A DNA stretch of 38,034 nt from a virus: positions 1 through 38,034 of the IMG/VR virus record IMGVR_UViG_3300032116_000576. One strand, given 5' to 3'. Below, piece after piece: positions 22,689 through 31,019 of this stretch. The number at the start of each line of letters is the position of its first letter. Within the stretch, counting starts at the first letter, position 1. Position numbers and translations under genes: made by a program. The notes below the pieces were generated by a model, which saw nothing but the letters and a program-made list of their open reading frames with translations, ran no database searches and was not told the origin of the DNA.

Positions 22689-23249
22689 ATGAATAACGAA
22701 AAGAAAAAACGATTAAGGTTATTGGTTGATGAACGTGGATTACGTGAAGCAGCTAAAATGTTAGGTTTAACGCAAGTTGAATTAGTTGTTGAACTTAACA
22801 TACCAGTCGATTATAATTTAGCCAATCAACTTTTATTTGATTTATTTAATTTAGGTAAGTTACCTGAAGTATATAGAGAATACGAAATAAGCGTTGATAG
22901 ATTTAACGGAACATTCGAATGGAGATTGAACTCACCAACCGATTTTTATGGTGACGATGCTGAGTATAAAGAAATGTATGCTTGTTACGCAACTCCTTTT
23001 TGGGATGGTTCTGATTACACACCTGTTGAAGCTATTTATTATACTGTTACAAAAGACGGTAAAACAATAATTGATAAGGAAATGATTGGTGAACATTATG
23101 AATCTCTCAAGTCAATAACTGAGTTCCGTAATTTAGAACATTTATTGGTTTGGTATAGAGATTTCTATTTACCAAATGTATATTATATTTTGAACAGATT
23201 ATTTCTTACTAATATAAGAGAAGAAAGTTTATTAAGTGATATTAATTAG
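22689..23249 (+). CDS. Late hypothetical protein with HTH-like segment (186 aa)
   Basis: ATG 22689 is chosen from the promoter position; a longer upstream reading crosses the divergent promoters. The N-terminus has RGLREAAKMLGLTQVELV, which looks like a helix-turn-helix, but the segment is short and could just be helices. The rest is a mixed alpha/beta region with many aromatic residues (AEYKEMYACYATPFWDG; LEHLLVWYRDFYLPNVYYIL). It overlaps the convergent gene by eight bases. Function is unknown. Confidence 0.75.
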   Translation: MNNEKKKRLRLLVDERGLREAAKMLGLTQVELVVELNIPVDYNLANQLLFDLFNLGKLPEVYREYEISVDRFNGTFEWRLNSPTDFYGDDAEYKEMYACYATPFWDGSDYTPVEAIYYTVTKDGKTIIDKEMIGEHYESLKSITEFRNLEHLLVWYRDFYLPNVYYILNRLFLTNIREESLLSDIN

Positions 23250-23628
23250 GTTCTAAATGAGTCGCATCCAAACCAAATTTTTGGTTAATCCACTCTCTTA
23301 CATATTTTTTAACCATATCCTCAGTGAAAAGATTGGATAATTGATTGTACACGTAATTTGTATCCAATTCTATTAACGGGAATAACTTGGGAGGGTAAAC
23401 ATCCCCAACACCTGTAATGATTTCGTATGATTCAGGGTCTCTGTAATAAGTAAATACATGGTCGTAGTCTGGGTCAATATCATCCCCCCAATGGACAGTC
23501 TGAAAATATTCTTTAACCGCCGCAGGATAACCCGTCCTATGTTCCTCAACCCCCTGAAATAGTGGAGAATCATTAAGATAGTTAAAAATTACGTCTCTTA
23601 TCTTAGATTCAGTTATTACAATCTTCAT
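23242..23628 (-). CDS. Late protein with packaging-type N-terminus (128 aa), paralogue of 21122
   Basis: The protein starts MKIVITESKIRDVIFNYLND and ends with a helix (EDMVKKYVREWINQKFGL) in the pattern of the 21122-21475 product. The centre is Tyr- and Asp-rich. A TATTTAT element lies four bases before its ATG. No function is known. Confidence 0.8.
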   Translation of the reverse strand: MKIVITESKIRDVIFNYLNDSPLFQGVEEHRTGYPAAVKEYFQTVHWGDDIDPDYDHVFTYYRDPESYEIITGVGDVYPPKLFPLIELDTNYVYNQLSNLFTEDMVKKYVREWINQKFGLDATHLEPN

Positions 23629-23632
23629 ATTA

Positions 23633-23639
23633 ATAAATA
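23633..23639 (-). promoter_or_regulatory. TATTTAT late-type promoter element (minus)
   Basis: TATTTAT, TAAT, ATG 23628 on the minus strand; four-base spacer. Confidence 0.66.
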
Positions 23640-23647
23640 GTAAAATT

Positions 23648-23678
23648 TTTGATAATTCAAAAAAATGGGTTAATTTTG
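23648..23678 (+). promoter_or_regulatory. Bacteroidota-type promoter TTTG-N19-TAATTTTG, near-leaderless
   Basis: TTTG at 23648-23651 and TAATTTTG at 23671-23678, 19 bases apart. ATG 23683 comes four bases after the -7 element, so transcription should begin at or next to the start codon. It heads an eight-gene operon. Confidence 0.8.
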
Positions 23679-23682
23679 TGGT

Positions 23683-24270
23683 ATGATAGATAATTTAGAA
23701 TTAATAAAACCGTTATTAAATTTTAGCGAGTGGGGTGACTTCTACATGTTATATGTCTTTAAAAGAAAGAAAGACCAACCTGAAGGAGAAAGGGAAAATC
23801 ACCAGTCAGTAAGGACTATCAAAACTTATTGTGTTGATTCTATTCCATACTTAGAAAAAAGATATGATGAGATTAAGCAACTTTGTGAAATCTTTAACGC
23901 TCGTGCGTATATTCATGTACAAAAACAAAACCATAAAGATGTATCGTTAAATATGCTAGCGATTCTTGCTGAACGTATTAGGGATGGTGTGTCAAATCAA
24001 AAAGGATTATTTGATTCAGTTGTTGGGCAAATTAAAACACAAGAAAAACGTTGGATTGTAGATGTTGACACAACTGATTATCAGGAGGTTCATGAACTAA
24101 CAAGATTTATTGAAACATTAAAACCTGAAGGTCCAAAAATTGAGTCGGTATTACCAACCAAGAATGGATACCATTTAATTACAGGTAAGTTTGATGCTAA
24201 AACATTCAGCGAGAAATACCCTGACATTGATATACAAAAGAAAAACCCAACAGTTTTATATATACCATGA
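23683..24270 (+). CDS. Conserved Bacteroidota/phage protein of unknown function, possibly primase-like (195 aa)
   Basis: The protein has DFYMLYVFKRKKDQPEGE near the N-terminus, CEIFNARAYIHVQKQNHKD in the middle, RWIVDVDTTDYQEVHELTRF at 126-145, and a C-terminal PTKNGYHLITGKFD ending NPTVLYIP. I associate this layout with hypothetical proteins in Bacteroidota genomes and phages. The VDVD pair followed by KNGYHLIT vaguely recalls archaeo-eukaryotic primase-type folds (acidic pair, then a His-containing strand), but this is weak. First gene of an operon; the stop overlaps the next start (ATGA). Confidence 0.78.
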   Translation: MIDNLELIKPLLNFSEWGDFYMLYVFKRKKDQPEGERENHQSVRTIKTYCVDSIPYLEKRYDEIKQLCEIFNARAYIHVQKQNHKDVSLNMLAILAERIRDGVSNQKGLFDSVVGQIKTQEKRWIVDVDTTDYQEVHELTRFIETLKPEGPKIESVLPTKNGYHLITGKFDAKTFSEKYPDIDIQKKNPTVLYIP

Positions 24271-24854
24271 AAACAAATTTGCTAACCACACCACTCACAA
24301 TTAAAGAAATTGGTTTTCCATCACAACAAGATAAAAGAACTATCATGTTGAATAATGTATTAAATAAGATTTTAAATGCGGGGGATTGGACTAAACACGG
24401 TGTTACCTGTGAATTTAGATGTAATTACCCTGGTAGGGATTATTATTTTTACATAATGACCAATCAATATAATAACCCTGATATTCTTTGGGAGTCCATT
24501 TATCATTTAGTTGAAAATGTTATGTCTTGGTATGATTTATCTGACATTGAGAATTTTGAAATTAAAGTTGAAGAAGGTGGTCGAAGAAACAAATGTACTT
24601 ATTATGATTTGGCGTATTGGGGTTGGGATAGACAAAGTGTTTTTGGTAATAAACCTTTTTACTCTGAAGAAAAACACAAGAGAATTATCAAATGGTTTAG
24701 AGAAAAGATGAGGAATGAGGAGAAAGAATATAACGCAAAAATGAATCGTGCTCTTTATGGTGGTTATGGTATGTACAAAAATTCTGATAAACAAATTATT
24801 GTAAAGCCAAAAACTTTTATTAGTAAAATCAAAAATTTATTTGTAAATTTGTAA
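24267..24854 (+). CDS. Hypothetical protein (195 aa)
   Basis: The product starts MKTNLLTTPLTIKEIGFPSQ, has a central aromatic-rich part (YYFYIMTNQYNNPDILWESI; YWGWDRQSVFG) and a basic C-terminal tail (KPKTFISKIKNLFVNL). No family is recognised. It is coupled to the previous gene by ATGA and is followed two bases later by the nucleotidyltransferase gene. Confidence 0.75.
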   Translation: MKTNLLTTPLTIKEIGFPSQQDKRTIMLNNVLNKILNAGDWTKHGVTCEFRCNYPGRDYYFYIMTNQYNNPDILWESIYHLVENVMSWYDLSDIENFEIKVEEGGRRNKCTYYDLAYWGWDRQSVFGNKPFYSEEKHKRIIKWFREKMRNEEKEYNAKMNRALYGGYGMYKNSDKQIIVKPKTFISKIKNLFVNL

Positions 24855-24855
24855 A

Positions 24856-25593
24856 ATGAGTTTATTTAATTTTTATGAAGTCGGGGGTAAGGTAAGGGAT
24901 GAAATCTTAGGATTGCAGTCCAAAGATGTTGACTATGTTGCAGTCCCCAACGACGCTCTTTTGGAGAAGTACAAAAGTGCTTATGAGATGTTTGTAGTTC
25001 TTGAATCTTACCTTAATAGTGAAAAGTTCGAGATATTCTTATCAACTCCCGATTGTTTTACAATTAGGGCAAAATTCCCGAAAAATCATAAGTATCAAGG
25101 AGTTGCCGACTTTGTTATGGCTCGTAAAGAAATTGGTTATGTTCCTGAGACAAGAACACCAATCGTTAGACCTGGAACTCTTTTCGATGATTTAGAGAGA
25201 CGTGACTTTACCTTGAATGCTCTTGCAAAAGATGAAGACGGGAATATCATTGATTATTTTGATGGTATGGAAGATTTGAAAAATGGTCTTCTTAGAACTC
25301 CATTACCGACTGAAAAAACTTTTGACGATGACCCTTTGAGAATTCTAAGAGCAATTCGGTTTTCAATTACCAAAGGATTCAAAATCCCTGCGACCATGGC
25401 AATAACTATTGATTGTTATAACTATGAAAAACGTATGGGAGTCGTCTCAACCGAAAGAATTAGAGAAGAATTATTAAAATGTTTTAAACATGATACTCTT
25501 GAAACGTTGAAAGTGTTAAATGAATTTCCTATGCTTAAGAACTATATCTTCAAAAATAATATTTTGTGGTTAAAACCAACAATGGAACAATAA
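24856..25593 (+). CDS. tRNA nucleotidyltransferase / poly(A) polymerase family (CCA-adding type), short
   Basis: Class II CCA-adding enzymes and poly(A) polymerases add nucleotides to RNA 3' ends. Here the head domain shows VGGKVRDEILG at 9-19, KDVDYVAV at 23-30 with the metal-binding D24/D26, LERRDFTLNALA, IDYFDGMEDLKNGLLRT, and DDPLRILRAIRF. The first half is complete, but the protein ends at 245 residues whereas bacterial relatives are usually 380 or more, so most of the body and tail domains are missing. No tRNA gene is seen in this window. It may mature phage tRNAs encoded elsewhere, repair host tRNAs, or add tails to RNA. Confidence 0.9.
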   Translation: MSLFNFYEVGGKVRDEILGLQSKDVDYVAVPNDALLEKYKSAYEMFVVLESYLNSEKFEIFLSTPDCFTIRAKFPKNHKYQGVADFVMARKEIGYVPETRTPIVRPGTLFDDLERRDFTLNALAKDEDGNIIDYFDGMEDLKNGLLRTPLPTEKTFDDDPLRILRAIRFSITKGFKIPATMAITIDCYNYEKRMGVVSTERIREELLKCFKHDTLETLKVLNEFPMLKNYIFKNNILWLKPTMEQ

Positions 25594-25594
25594 T

Positions 25595-25762
25595 ATGGAA
25601 AAACGATTTATAATAACTGATAAACAAGATGAGATTCAATCTTGGTTAGATTTGGGATTTGAAATAGAAAAGATGATACCTCTTCATATATCTACAGGTA
25701 GTGGTGCTTACAGTAATACTTATCATGGTAAAGTTGCAGTTTACTTAAAAAAAAATAAATAA
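25595..25762 (+). CDS. Small hypothetical protein (55 aa)
   Basis: ATG 25595 lies one base after the previous stop and opens a 55-codon frame (MEKRFIITDKQDEIQSWLDL; GSGAYSNTYHGKVAVYLKKN near the end). It is too short for confident classification. Tight packing within the operon supports it. Confidence 0.55.
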   Translation: MEKRFIITDKQDEIQSWLDLGFEIEKMIPLHISTGSGAYSNTYHGKVAVYLKKNK

Positions 25763-25763
25763 C

Positions 25764-25922
25764 ATGGATAACAAAGAAAAAGATTACGTTGAAATTTGTG
25801 TGGGTATTGGTACTGACCAACTAACCCCACAATACATTAGAATTCCTAAAACAAAAAATGATGTAGAACAAGGAAATCAAGACCAAGAGTCCGATAACTC
25901 AGGAGAAATTAAAGAATTATGA
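25764..25922 (+). CDS. Small acidic hypothetical protein (52 aa)
   Basis: ATG 25764 is one base after the preceding stop; the stop at 25920-25922 is one base before the metallophosphatase start. The product (MDNKEKDYVEICVGIGTDQL at the start) has an acidic, Gln/Asn-rich end. No family is recognised. Confidence 0.55.
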   Translation: MDNKEKDYVEICVGIGTDQLTPQYIRIPKTKNDVEQGNQDQESDNSGEIKEL

Positions 25923-25923
25923 T

Positions 25924-26619
25924 ATGAAAATAGTTGCAGTGGGTGACACTCACGGAAGAAGTAAATGGAAAGAGATAATCGATAAGGAGAAGGACTTCGA
26001 CAAGTTTATCTTTATTGGTGACTATTTTGATGCAAAAGATGGTGGGTACAGTGCAAACCGACAAATTGAAAACTTTAAAGAGATTGTCGAATTCAAACGA
26101 AGTAATCCTGATAAAGTTGTGATGTTACTAGGTAACCACGATTTCCATTATTTAACGAATGCTAATGAAGAATATTCATCATTTCAATGGAGTTACAGAA
26201 AGGACATAAACGAGGTATTACAACCTATTGTTGATGAAGGATTGATACAAATGTGTTACCAAGATGGTAAGTACTTTTTTAGTCATGCAGGTATTACCAA
26301 AACGTGGTGTAATAATAGTGGAGTTGATTTGGATGGTAACATTCAAGATGAAATAAATAAACTATTTAAAACTGATATAAGTAAGTTCAGATTTACGATG
26401 GGTGATAATGGTAGTTACGGTGGAAATGATATCACACAACCACCAATTTGGGTTAGACCTCAGTCATTGGTTAAAGACATGGTTGATAATGTTATTTGTA
26501 TCGTTGGTCATACTCAGGTGAGAGAATTAACATACATGAAAGAGGAAAATTTAATTCTAATTGATTGTTTGGGAACAAGTGACGATTATTTGGTAATTGA
26601 AGATGGGGAAGTAAAATAA
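25924..26619 (+). CDS. Calcineurin-like metallophosphoesterase (Ser/Thr-phosphatase type)
   Basis: Members of this superfamily hydrolyse phosphoesters with two metal ions; the closest well-known phage example is the lambda phosphatase. GDTHG at 7-11, GDYFDA at 32-37, GNHDFH at 70-75, SHAG at 120-123 and GHTQ near the C-terminus supply the metal ligands in the usual order. Its 231 residues match lambda-type phosphatases. It lies in the operon with the CCA-type enzyme. Substrate (phosphoprotein, nucleotide or RNA end) is not evident. Confidence 0.92.
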   Translation: MKIVAVGDTHGRSKWKEIIDKEKDFDKFIFIGDYFDAKDGGYSANRQIENFKEIVEFKRSNPDKVVMLLGNHDFHYLTNANEEYSSFQWSYRKDINEVLQPIVDEGLIQMCYQDGKYFFSHAGITKTWCNNSGVDLDGNIQDEINKLFKTDISKFRFTMGDNGSYGGNDITQPPIWVRPQSLVKDMVDNVICIVGHTQVRELTYMKEENLILIDCLGTSDDYLVIEDGEVK

Positions 26620-26628
26620 TATTTAAAG

Positions 26629-26691
26629 ATGAGTAAAGAAAAATACCACCAGATTATTAATGAGTTGTATAATATTAAAAATAAAATATGA
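26629..26691 (+). CDS. Very short possible ORF (20 aa)
   Basis: ATG 26629 opens a 20-codon frame (MSKEKYHQIINELYNIKNKI) ending in TGA that overlaps the next small gene's start. It is helical and charged. Its length makes it doubtful; the only support is the operon spacing. Confidence 0.25.
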   Translation: MSKEKYHQIINELYNIKNKI

Positions 26692-26783
26692 TGAAAGATT
26701 ATAATGAAAAGTGGTACATTATAGGTACTTTGGTAGGTATATTTGCAGGAATTGCAATTGGGTATTTAATGTTCCATTCATAA
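26688..26783 (+). CDS. Single-pass micro-membrane protein (31 aa)
   Basis: ATG 26688 opens a 31-codon frame with one hydrophobic helix (YIIGTLVGIFAGIAIGYLMF) after a short charged N-terminus. It is the last gene of the host-promoter operon. It resembles in size the 36-aa membrane protein at 21883. Function is unknown. Confidence 0.45.
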   Translation: MMKDYNEKWYIIGTLVGIFAGIAIGYLMFHS

Positions 26784-26804
26784 GTTACATTTGAAATAAC
26801 CGAG

Positions 26805-26811
26805 TATTTAT
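26805..26811 (+). promoter_or_regulatory. TATTTAT late-type promoter element
   Basis: TATTTAT, TAGT, ATG 26816: four-base spacer. Confidence 0.66.
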
Positions 26812-26815
26812 TAGT

Positions 26816-28798
26816 ATGAATTTATCTGCTTGGGAAAAGTCTGCATCAAATTTATTAACTAGTTCAGTTGATAAACCTTCTAAAAACTTTCATAGTATTG
26901 TTGTGGATGTTTATCTTACTGACTATGGTAGATACGAAGTACATGTAACTACATTATTCAAAAAACCTTTTAAACAAGAAGACTCTGATTTTTACTACAG
27001 TCATAGAGGTAAATTCCAAAAGTACATGAAAGAATTTTTACCTCCACTAAGTAAAGATGATTACTACATTAGTCAAGGTGCCTCAACCATAGAAAGCTAC
27101 GAAACTACAAGTAAACCTTACTATGAAATGAAAAAGAAACCCAAAATTGAAGAACAAACCTTAAACATTCTGAAAAAATTAAATGAAGGTTTGATTTCTG
27201 AGGCGTCAAAAAAGAAAGTTCTGATAGACAAAGTTGGGTTAAGTGAAGAGAATGCTGACTATCTTGATAAAACATGTGGGTCTTTAGCCGTTTGGATGGC
27301 AAATAAATTAATTGATTTGCAATTGGTTAACATGGCTAGTTGGAGAGCTAGTGGTATTGAAACACAACTAACAAAACAAAACGCTATAGACAAACTTAAT
27401 TCAGGTAATCTTAAAAATTATTACGGACAAAAGGTCACAGAGATTATGGATTGGGTTCGAATTGGATTGGACGGAAATCTCGGAGAATATAAAAATTTAT
27501 CAATAGAAGAGTTATTAAAAAAATCAAAAGAATGGCATGACTCTTTAGGTATTGGAGGAGGAGAAATTAATTATGTAGAAAAAAATCCAATTATTTTAGA
27601 TTTTAGAAATAAAGATGGTGAAGGATTTTACTGGGTTGATTTACAGACCAATAATTCTACCGAAGAATGTGAAAGAATGGGTCACTGTGGTAGAACAGGA
27701 TATGGAAACAATCTTTATTCATTAAGAGATGTAAGAAAATTACCAAACGGTAAATACACAATAAACAAAAGTCATTTAACTGCATCAATTGGTAGAGATG
27801 GAACTTTGTATCAATTAAAAGGACCTAAAAACTCAAAACCAAAAGAAGAGTTTCACAGTTATATATTACCATTATTTTATTATGAAACTGAAGATGATGG
27901 TTATCTGATTGATGGTTTTGGAACAGAATACGCATCTGAGAGAGACTTCAAATTAACTGATTTACCTGATAGTGTAATTAAAGATTTGTATACAAACAGA
28001 CCTGAATTATTTGGAACAAGAAGTTTACAAAGAAAGTTAATTGATTTAGGTGTTATTGAAGCCCCACAAATTAATTACCATATCACATTAAATATTAAAC
28101 CTGATGATGTTGGAAGATATGTTGATGGTGATTGGGTTTTAAATAGAAGAAAAGTCAAAAAAACAACTCCTGCAGGACAAACATACGAAAGTACTGTTGA
28201 GACATGGTTATTTGAAACCATATTAAGTGGTGACGCTTGGGAACTTTGGCAACCTTATGAAGTTGATTGGAAATCATCTTTACAATATGAGGTTAACGAT
28301 GAAAATGAAAAAAGGATTCGTAACATTTTAAAACACATTGCTCAAAAAGATAATCCAGATTTTAATGAAGAGGATTTCAATGAAGAGAGTATCGAAGATT
28401 TGATTAAAGATTTGGATGATGATTATCAAATACGTAGTGCCATATCAAATGCAACATCTAATGCTGAATCTGACGATTATGTTAACTACCTATATAAAGA
28501 GTTGAAAGGTGAGTTAGAAGAATACGGTCAAGTTGAAAAAATGAATGATGAAGGTATTATATTACATGTTGACGTAGAACCTTATATTGATAACTTAGAT
28601 GAATCATATTACGATGATTATATGGAAAGATGTGATGACGACATTGAATGTGTATTTCATGAAATGTTGTCAGAAGGTGACATCGACAAACCTAAATTTG
28701 ATACTGATGACAGATGGTATCCAAGTATTGATACAATTAATTTTAATGATATGTTATCAGATTATTTGAGTGACGCGGAATATCACCACACAAAGTAA
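26816..28798 (+). CDS. Large late protein with PcfJ-like motif and internal packaging-type peptide (660 aa)
   Basis: Residues 1-110 form a small alpha/beta domain (HSIVVDVYLTDYGRYEVHVT). At about 113-130, EQTLNILKKLNEGLISEA resembles the recurrent N-terminal peptide of other late proteins but is internal. Residues 135-430 include EECERMGHCGRTGYGNNLYS followed by LRD, similar to the HCV/HCG...SLR pattern of PcfJ-like proteins. The C-terminal third is very acidic (many D and E, with NDENEKRIRNILKHIAQKDN). No catalytic site is evident. It looks like a fusion of a small late domain with a PcfJ-like protein. It is probably a virion protein by promoter type. Confidence 0.78.
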   Translation: MNLSAWEKSASNLLTSSVDKPSKNFHSIVVDVYLTDYGRYEVHVTTLFKKPFKQEDSDFYYSHRGKFQKYMKEFLPPLSKDDYYISQGASTIESYETTSKPYYEMKKKPKIEEQTLNILKKLNEGLISEASKKKVLIDKVGLSEENADYLDKTCGSLAVWMANKLIDLQLVNMASWRASGIETQLTKQNAIDKLNSGNLKNYYGQKVTEIMDWVRIGLDGNLGEYKNLSIEELLKKSKEWHDSLGIGGGEINYVEKNPIILDFRNKDGEGFYWVDLQTNNSTEECERMGHCGRTGYGNNLYSLRDVRKLPNGKYTINKSHLTASIGRDGTLYQLKGPKNSKPKEEFHSYILPLFYYETEDDGYLIDGFGTEYASERDFKLTDLPDSVIKDLYTNRPELFGTRSLQRKLIDLGVIEAPQINYHITLNIKPDDVGRYVDGDWVLNRRKVKKTTPAGQTYESTVETWLFETILSGDAWELWQPYEVDWKSSLQYEVNDENEKRIRNILKHIAQKDNPDFNEEDFNEESIEDLIKDLDDDYQIRSAISNATSNAESDDYVNYLYKELKGELEEYGQVEKMNDEGIILHVDVEPYIDNLDESYYDDYMERCDDDIECVFHEMLSEGDIDKPKFDTDDRWYPSIDTINFNDMLSDYLSDAEYHHTK

Positions 28799-29302
28799 TT
28801 AATTTAATTTTTCATCCCAAATTGCGATATAATCAGTGTCAAATTTTTCAGACAGTTTACTAAAAATCTCACTAATTTTAGGTGAATATCTTTCATCAAC
28901 TTTTAAAGCTAAGTTTGGAACGTAACTATTAAAATTAACTGCAAAATGTACTTTCATTTCACCTAACATATCAAAAAGAGGTTCATAAACTTCAGTATTA
29001 GAGTGTTCCCAAACTATTCTAACTTCAACCTCATCAGTAATAACATATTGAACTAAAGAATAAACCTCGTCCTCAATATTATTATCTAAACCCTCAACCA
29101 TATCCATATAATCTTTTGAATATGAAGGTGAACTTGGCCAATACTTAGAATGGTCGTTTGTGAATGTGACGTACACTTGATAATTTTTTTCTGAAGTATC
29201 ATTTATATATTCAAATACCTCAACGGCAAAATCAATTCTATCTTTAACAACGAGTGTATTAATTAACTTATATATAGACTTTTCAAGTTCCTGTGTTGAC
29301 AT
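28799..29302 (-). CDS. Late hypothetical protein (167 aa)
   Basis: ATG 29302 (MSTQELEKSIYKLINTLVVK) was chosen because TATTTAT lies exactly four bases upstream; an earlier ATG at 29323 would place the element inside the gene. The N-terminal helix is followed by RIDFAVEVFEYIND and YQVYVTFTND, a helix-strand-strand layout like residues 1-60 of the convergent 660-aa protein. The two genes end back to back with no spacer. Function is unknown. Confidence 0.76.
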   Translation of the reverse strand: MSTQELEKSIYKLINTLVVKDRIDFAVEVFEYINDTSEKNYQVYVTFTNDHSKYWPSSPSYSKDYMDMVEGLDNNIEDEVYSLVQYVITDEVEVRIVWEHSNTEVYEPLFDMLGEMKVHFAVNFNSYVPNLALKVDERYSPKISEIFSKLSEKFDTDYIAIWDEKLN

Positions 29303-29306
29303 AATT

Positions 29307-29313
29307 ATAAATA
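29307..29313 (-). promoter_or_regulatory. TATTTAT late-type promoter element (minus)
   Basis: TATTTAT, AATT, ATG 29302 on the minus strand; four-base spacer. Confidence 0.66.
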
Positions 29314-29338
29314 TACTAACCATTTATTATTGTTTAAG

Positions 29339-29345
29339 TATTTAT
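29339..29345 (+). promoter_or_regulatory. TATTTAT late-type promoter element
   Basis: TATTTAT followed by an 11-base leader and ATG 29357. It is divergent from the element at 29307-29313. Confidence 0.58.
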
Positions 29346-29356
29346 AGTATATTAAT

Positions 29357-30991
29357 ATGAAGAAGTTACTAATTACCGAGGAAGATAGAAGACATATTCT
29401 AAACCTTTATGGTTTGATTAATGAACAGGAGGTAACAATCCCACCTCCAATGGATGTATTAATCAATTTCCAAAGTGGTTGTCACTCTAATAAAGGAGGT
29501 AATAAGTGTTCAGCAAATCAAGTTAGTAACAATATAGACCCTAAGATAAAGGAAATTGAAGATTTCTTAAGAAAGGCTCCAAAAGGAAAGTTAATCGAGG
29601 TTGTCTTATCATCAGGAGAATCTCAAGTACCAAACAAAGACGCTGAGAAAACTGATTTACCAAGACTTAAACCTGGAGTATTATCACAGATGAGATATAC
29701 ATCTTTAGAACAGTATCTAACTACTAAATTCCAAACATGGATTTCCCAAGGAGTTATATCTTCCATGCCAAGATTCACTAAGATTGACCCCGTTATAGGA
29801 CCTACTGCTTGGGACCCTAAAAAAGGCGCTCAACACCCTGATTACACAAAGGAACAATTTATGAAAGTTACTTTAAGAGTAACTAATGAACCCGTTACTC
29901 AAACAACAACTGTTAAAGTTACAGGTGAAACTACAATACCTAATGTTGACCCAGGTTGTGCGGTGGGGCTTAAAATAAGAGTGTACGTACCAACTCATAA
30001 ATGTCAAAATGCAGAATTCTTTATTTTTGCAAACAACACACTTTTATATAATGTAAGTGGAGGTATGACCGCCAATTTAAATAATGCAGATACTAGCTTA
30101 GGTGTACCAACAAGTTCAGCTCAAAAGTTCTCAAAAAAACTGTTAAATCCTGGATATGGTCTTTTACCTAATGGTGATGAAACGACAGGAAGTTACAAAT
30201 ACGGTAATAAAAATAATAACGGTGATTTGAACGGTTATAGGTCAGACACTTTTATTGTTACCCAAGAACAATCTGCTAAAATAGTTAAAGAAGGTAATGG
30301 TTTTATTAATATTTGGATGGTTGCAACTACCAAAAATGCTCATAGAGACATACCTGTAGTTACTATTCGTAAAATTGTTGATGGAAAAGAAACGGTCGTA
30401 TTACCACCAACAGAAAAGAAGGCGGTACAAAGTAAACTACTTACGTTGGATGCTTGTGGAAATAAAGTAGTAGATACTGATAACGGTGCGACCGCTCCTG
30501 TAATTACCACTTATTTGAATCAACTTTTAGCTCAAAAAAATAATATCAAAAAAGGTATTAAACCTGGTGAAGAAGGTGAGGAAAAGATTGACACTAAACA
30601 ATTGGTTTTGGATAGAACTTCTGATTTGATAACTAAGGCGACTAGTCTAATGAATTTTATTATAGACACGCCAAGCACAAAAGAAGAACTACCAAAAATA
30701 CAAGAAAGAATAACTAATGATTATAATGTTTTCTATACAGAATTAAACAAAGAACCTAAATTAACTAAAACACCTTCAGGTAAATATGAAAATGAGACTT
30801 GGAACGGTAAAATGTATGGTGATGTTAGAATGGATTTGGATTTATTTTATAGAATATTTGATGGTGTATATAAAAAAGACGGAAAGATTGACCCTACAGG
30901 AATCAAAGCCGAAGGAAGTAGTCGATTAGGATTAGGGACAATTAGGGGTAATATGAGAAAAATTAAAAATACTTTGATGTTACAGGCGTAA
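29357..30991 (+). CDS. Large late protein with packaging-type N-terminus (544 aa)
   Basis: The product starts MKKLLITEEDRRHILNLYGL followed by INEQ, a long copy of the recurrent peptide with I-N-E as a possible cleavage site; this style is frequent in large marine phage proteins that I have seen. The middle is beta-rich with Thr-rich strands (TTTVKVTGETTIPNVD) and two Cys pairs near residues 47-57 and 203-219. The C-terminus has helices (about 400-450) and a Gly/Arg-rich end (GSSRLGLGTIRGNMRKIKNT). No enzyme motif is recognised. It is most likely a virion or internal protein. Confidence 0.8.
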   Translation: MKKLLITEEDRRHILNLYGLINEQEVTIPPPMDVLINFQSGCHSNKGGNKCSANQVSNNIDPKIKEIEDFLRKAPKGKLIEVVLSSGESQVPNKDAEKTDLPRLKPGVLSQMRYTSLEQYLTTKFQTWISQGVISSMPRFTKIDPVIGPTAWDPKKGAQHPDYTKEQFMKVTLRVTNEPVTQTTTVKVTGETTIPNVDPGCAVGLKIRVYVPTHKCQNAEFFIFANNTLLYNVSGGMTANLNNADTSLGVPTSSAQKFSKKLLNPGYGLLPNGDETTGSYKYGNKNNNGDLNGYRSDTFIVTQEQSAKIVKEGNGFINIWMVATTKNAHRDIPVVTIRKIVDGKETVVLPPTEKKAVQSKLLTLDACGNKVVDTDNGATAPVITTYLNQLLAQKNNIKKGIKPGEEGEEKIDTKQLVLDRTSDLITKATSLMNFIIDTPSTKEELPKIQERITNDYNVFYTELNKEPKLTKTPSGKYENETWNGKMYGDVRMDLDLFYRIFDGVYKKDGKIDPTGIKAEGSSRLGLGTIRGNMRKIKNTLMLQA

Positions 30992-31008
30992 TATTCGAAA
31001 AAAAGTAT

Positions 31009-31016
31009 TATCTTTG
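31009..31016 (+). promoter_or_regulatory. Bacteroidota-type -7 element (TATCTTTG) for the 31020-31205 RNA
   Basis: TATCTTTG, 18 bases after the stop of the 544-aa gene. No coding frame follows, only the structured RNA region. A -33 TTTG at correct spacing is not seen (a TTCG is nearby). Confidence 0.6.
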
Positions 31017-31019
31017 TAT

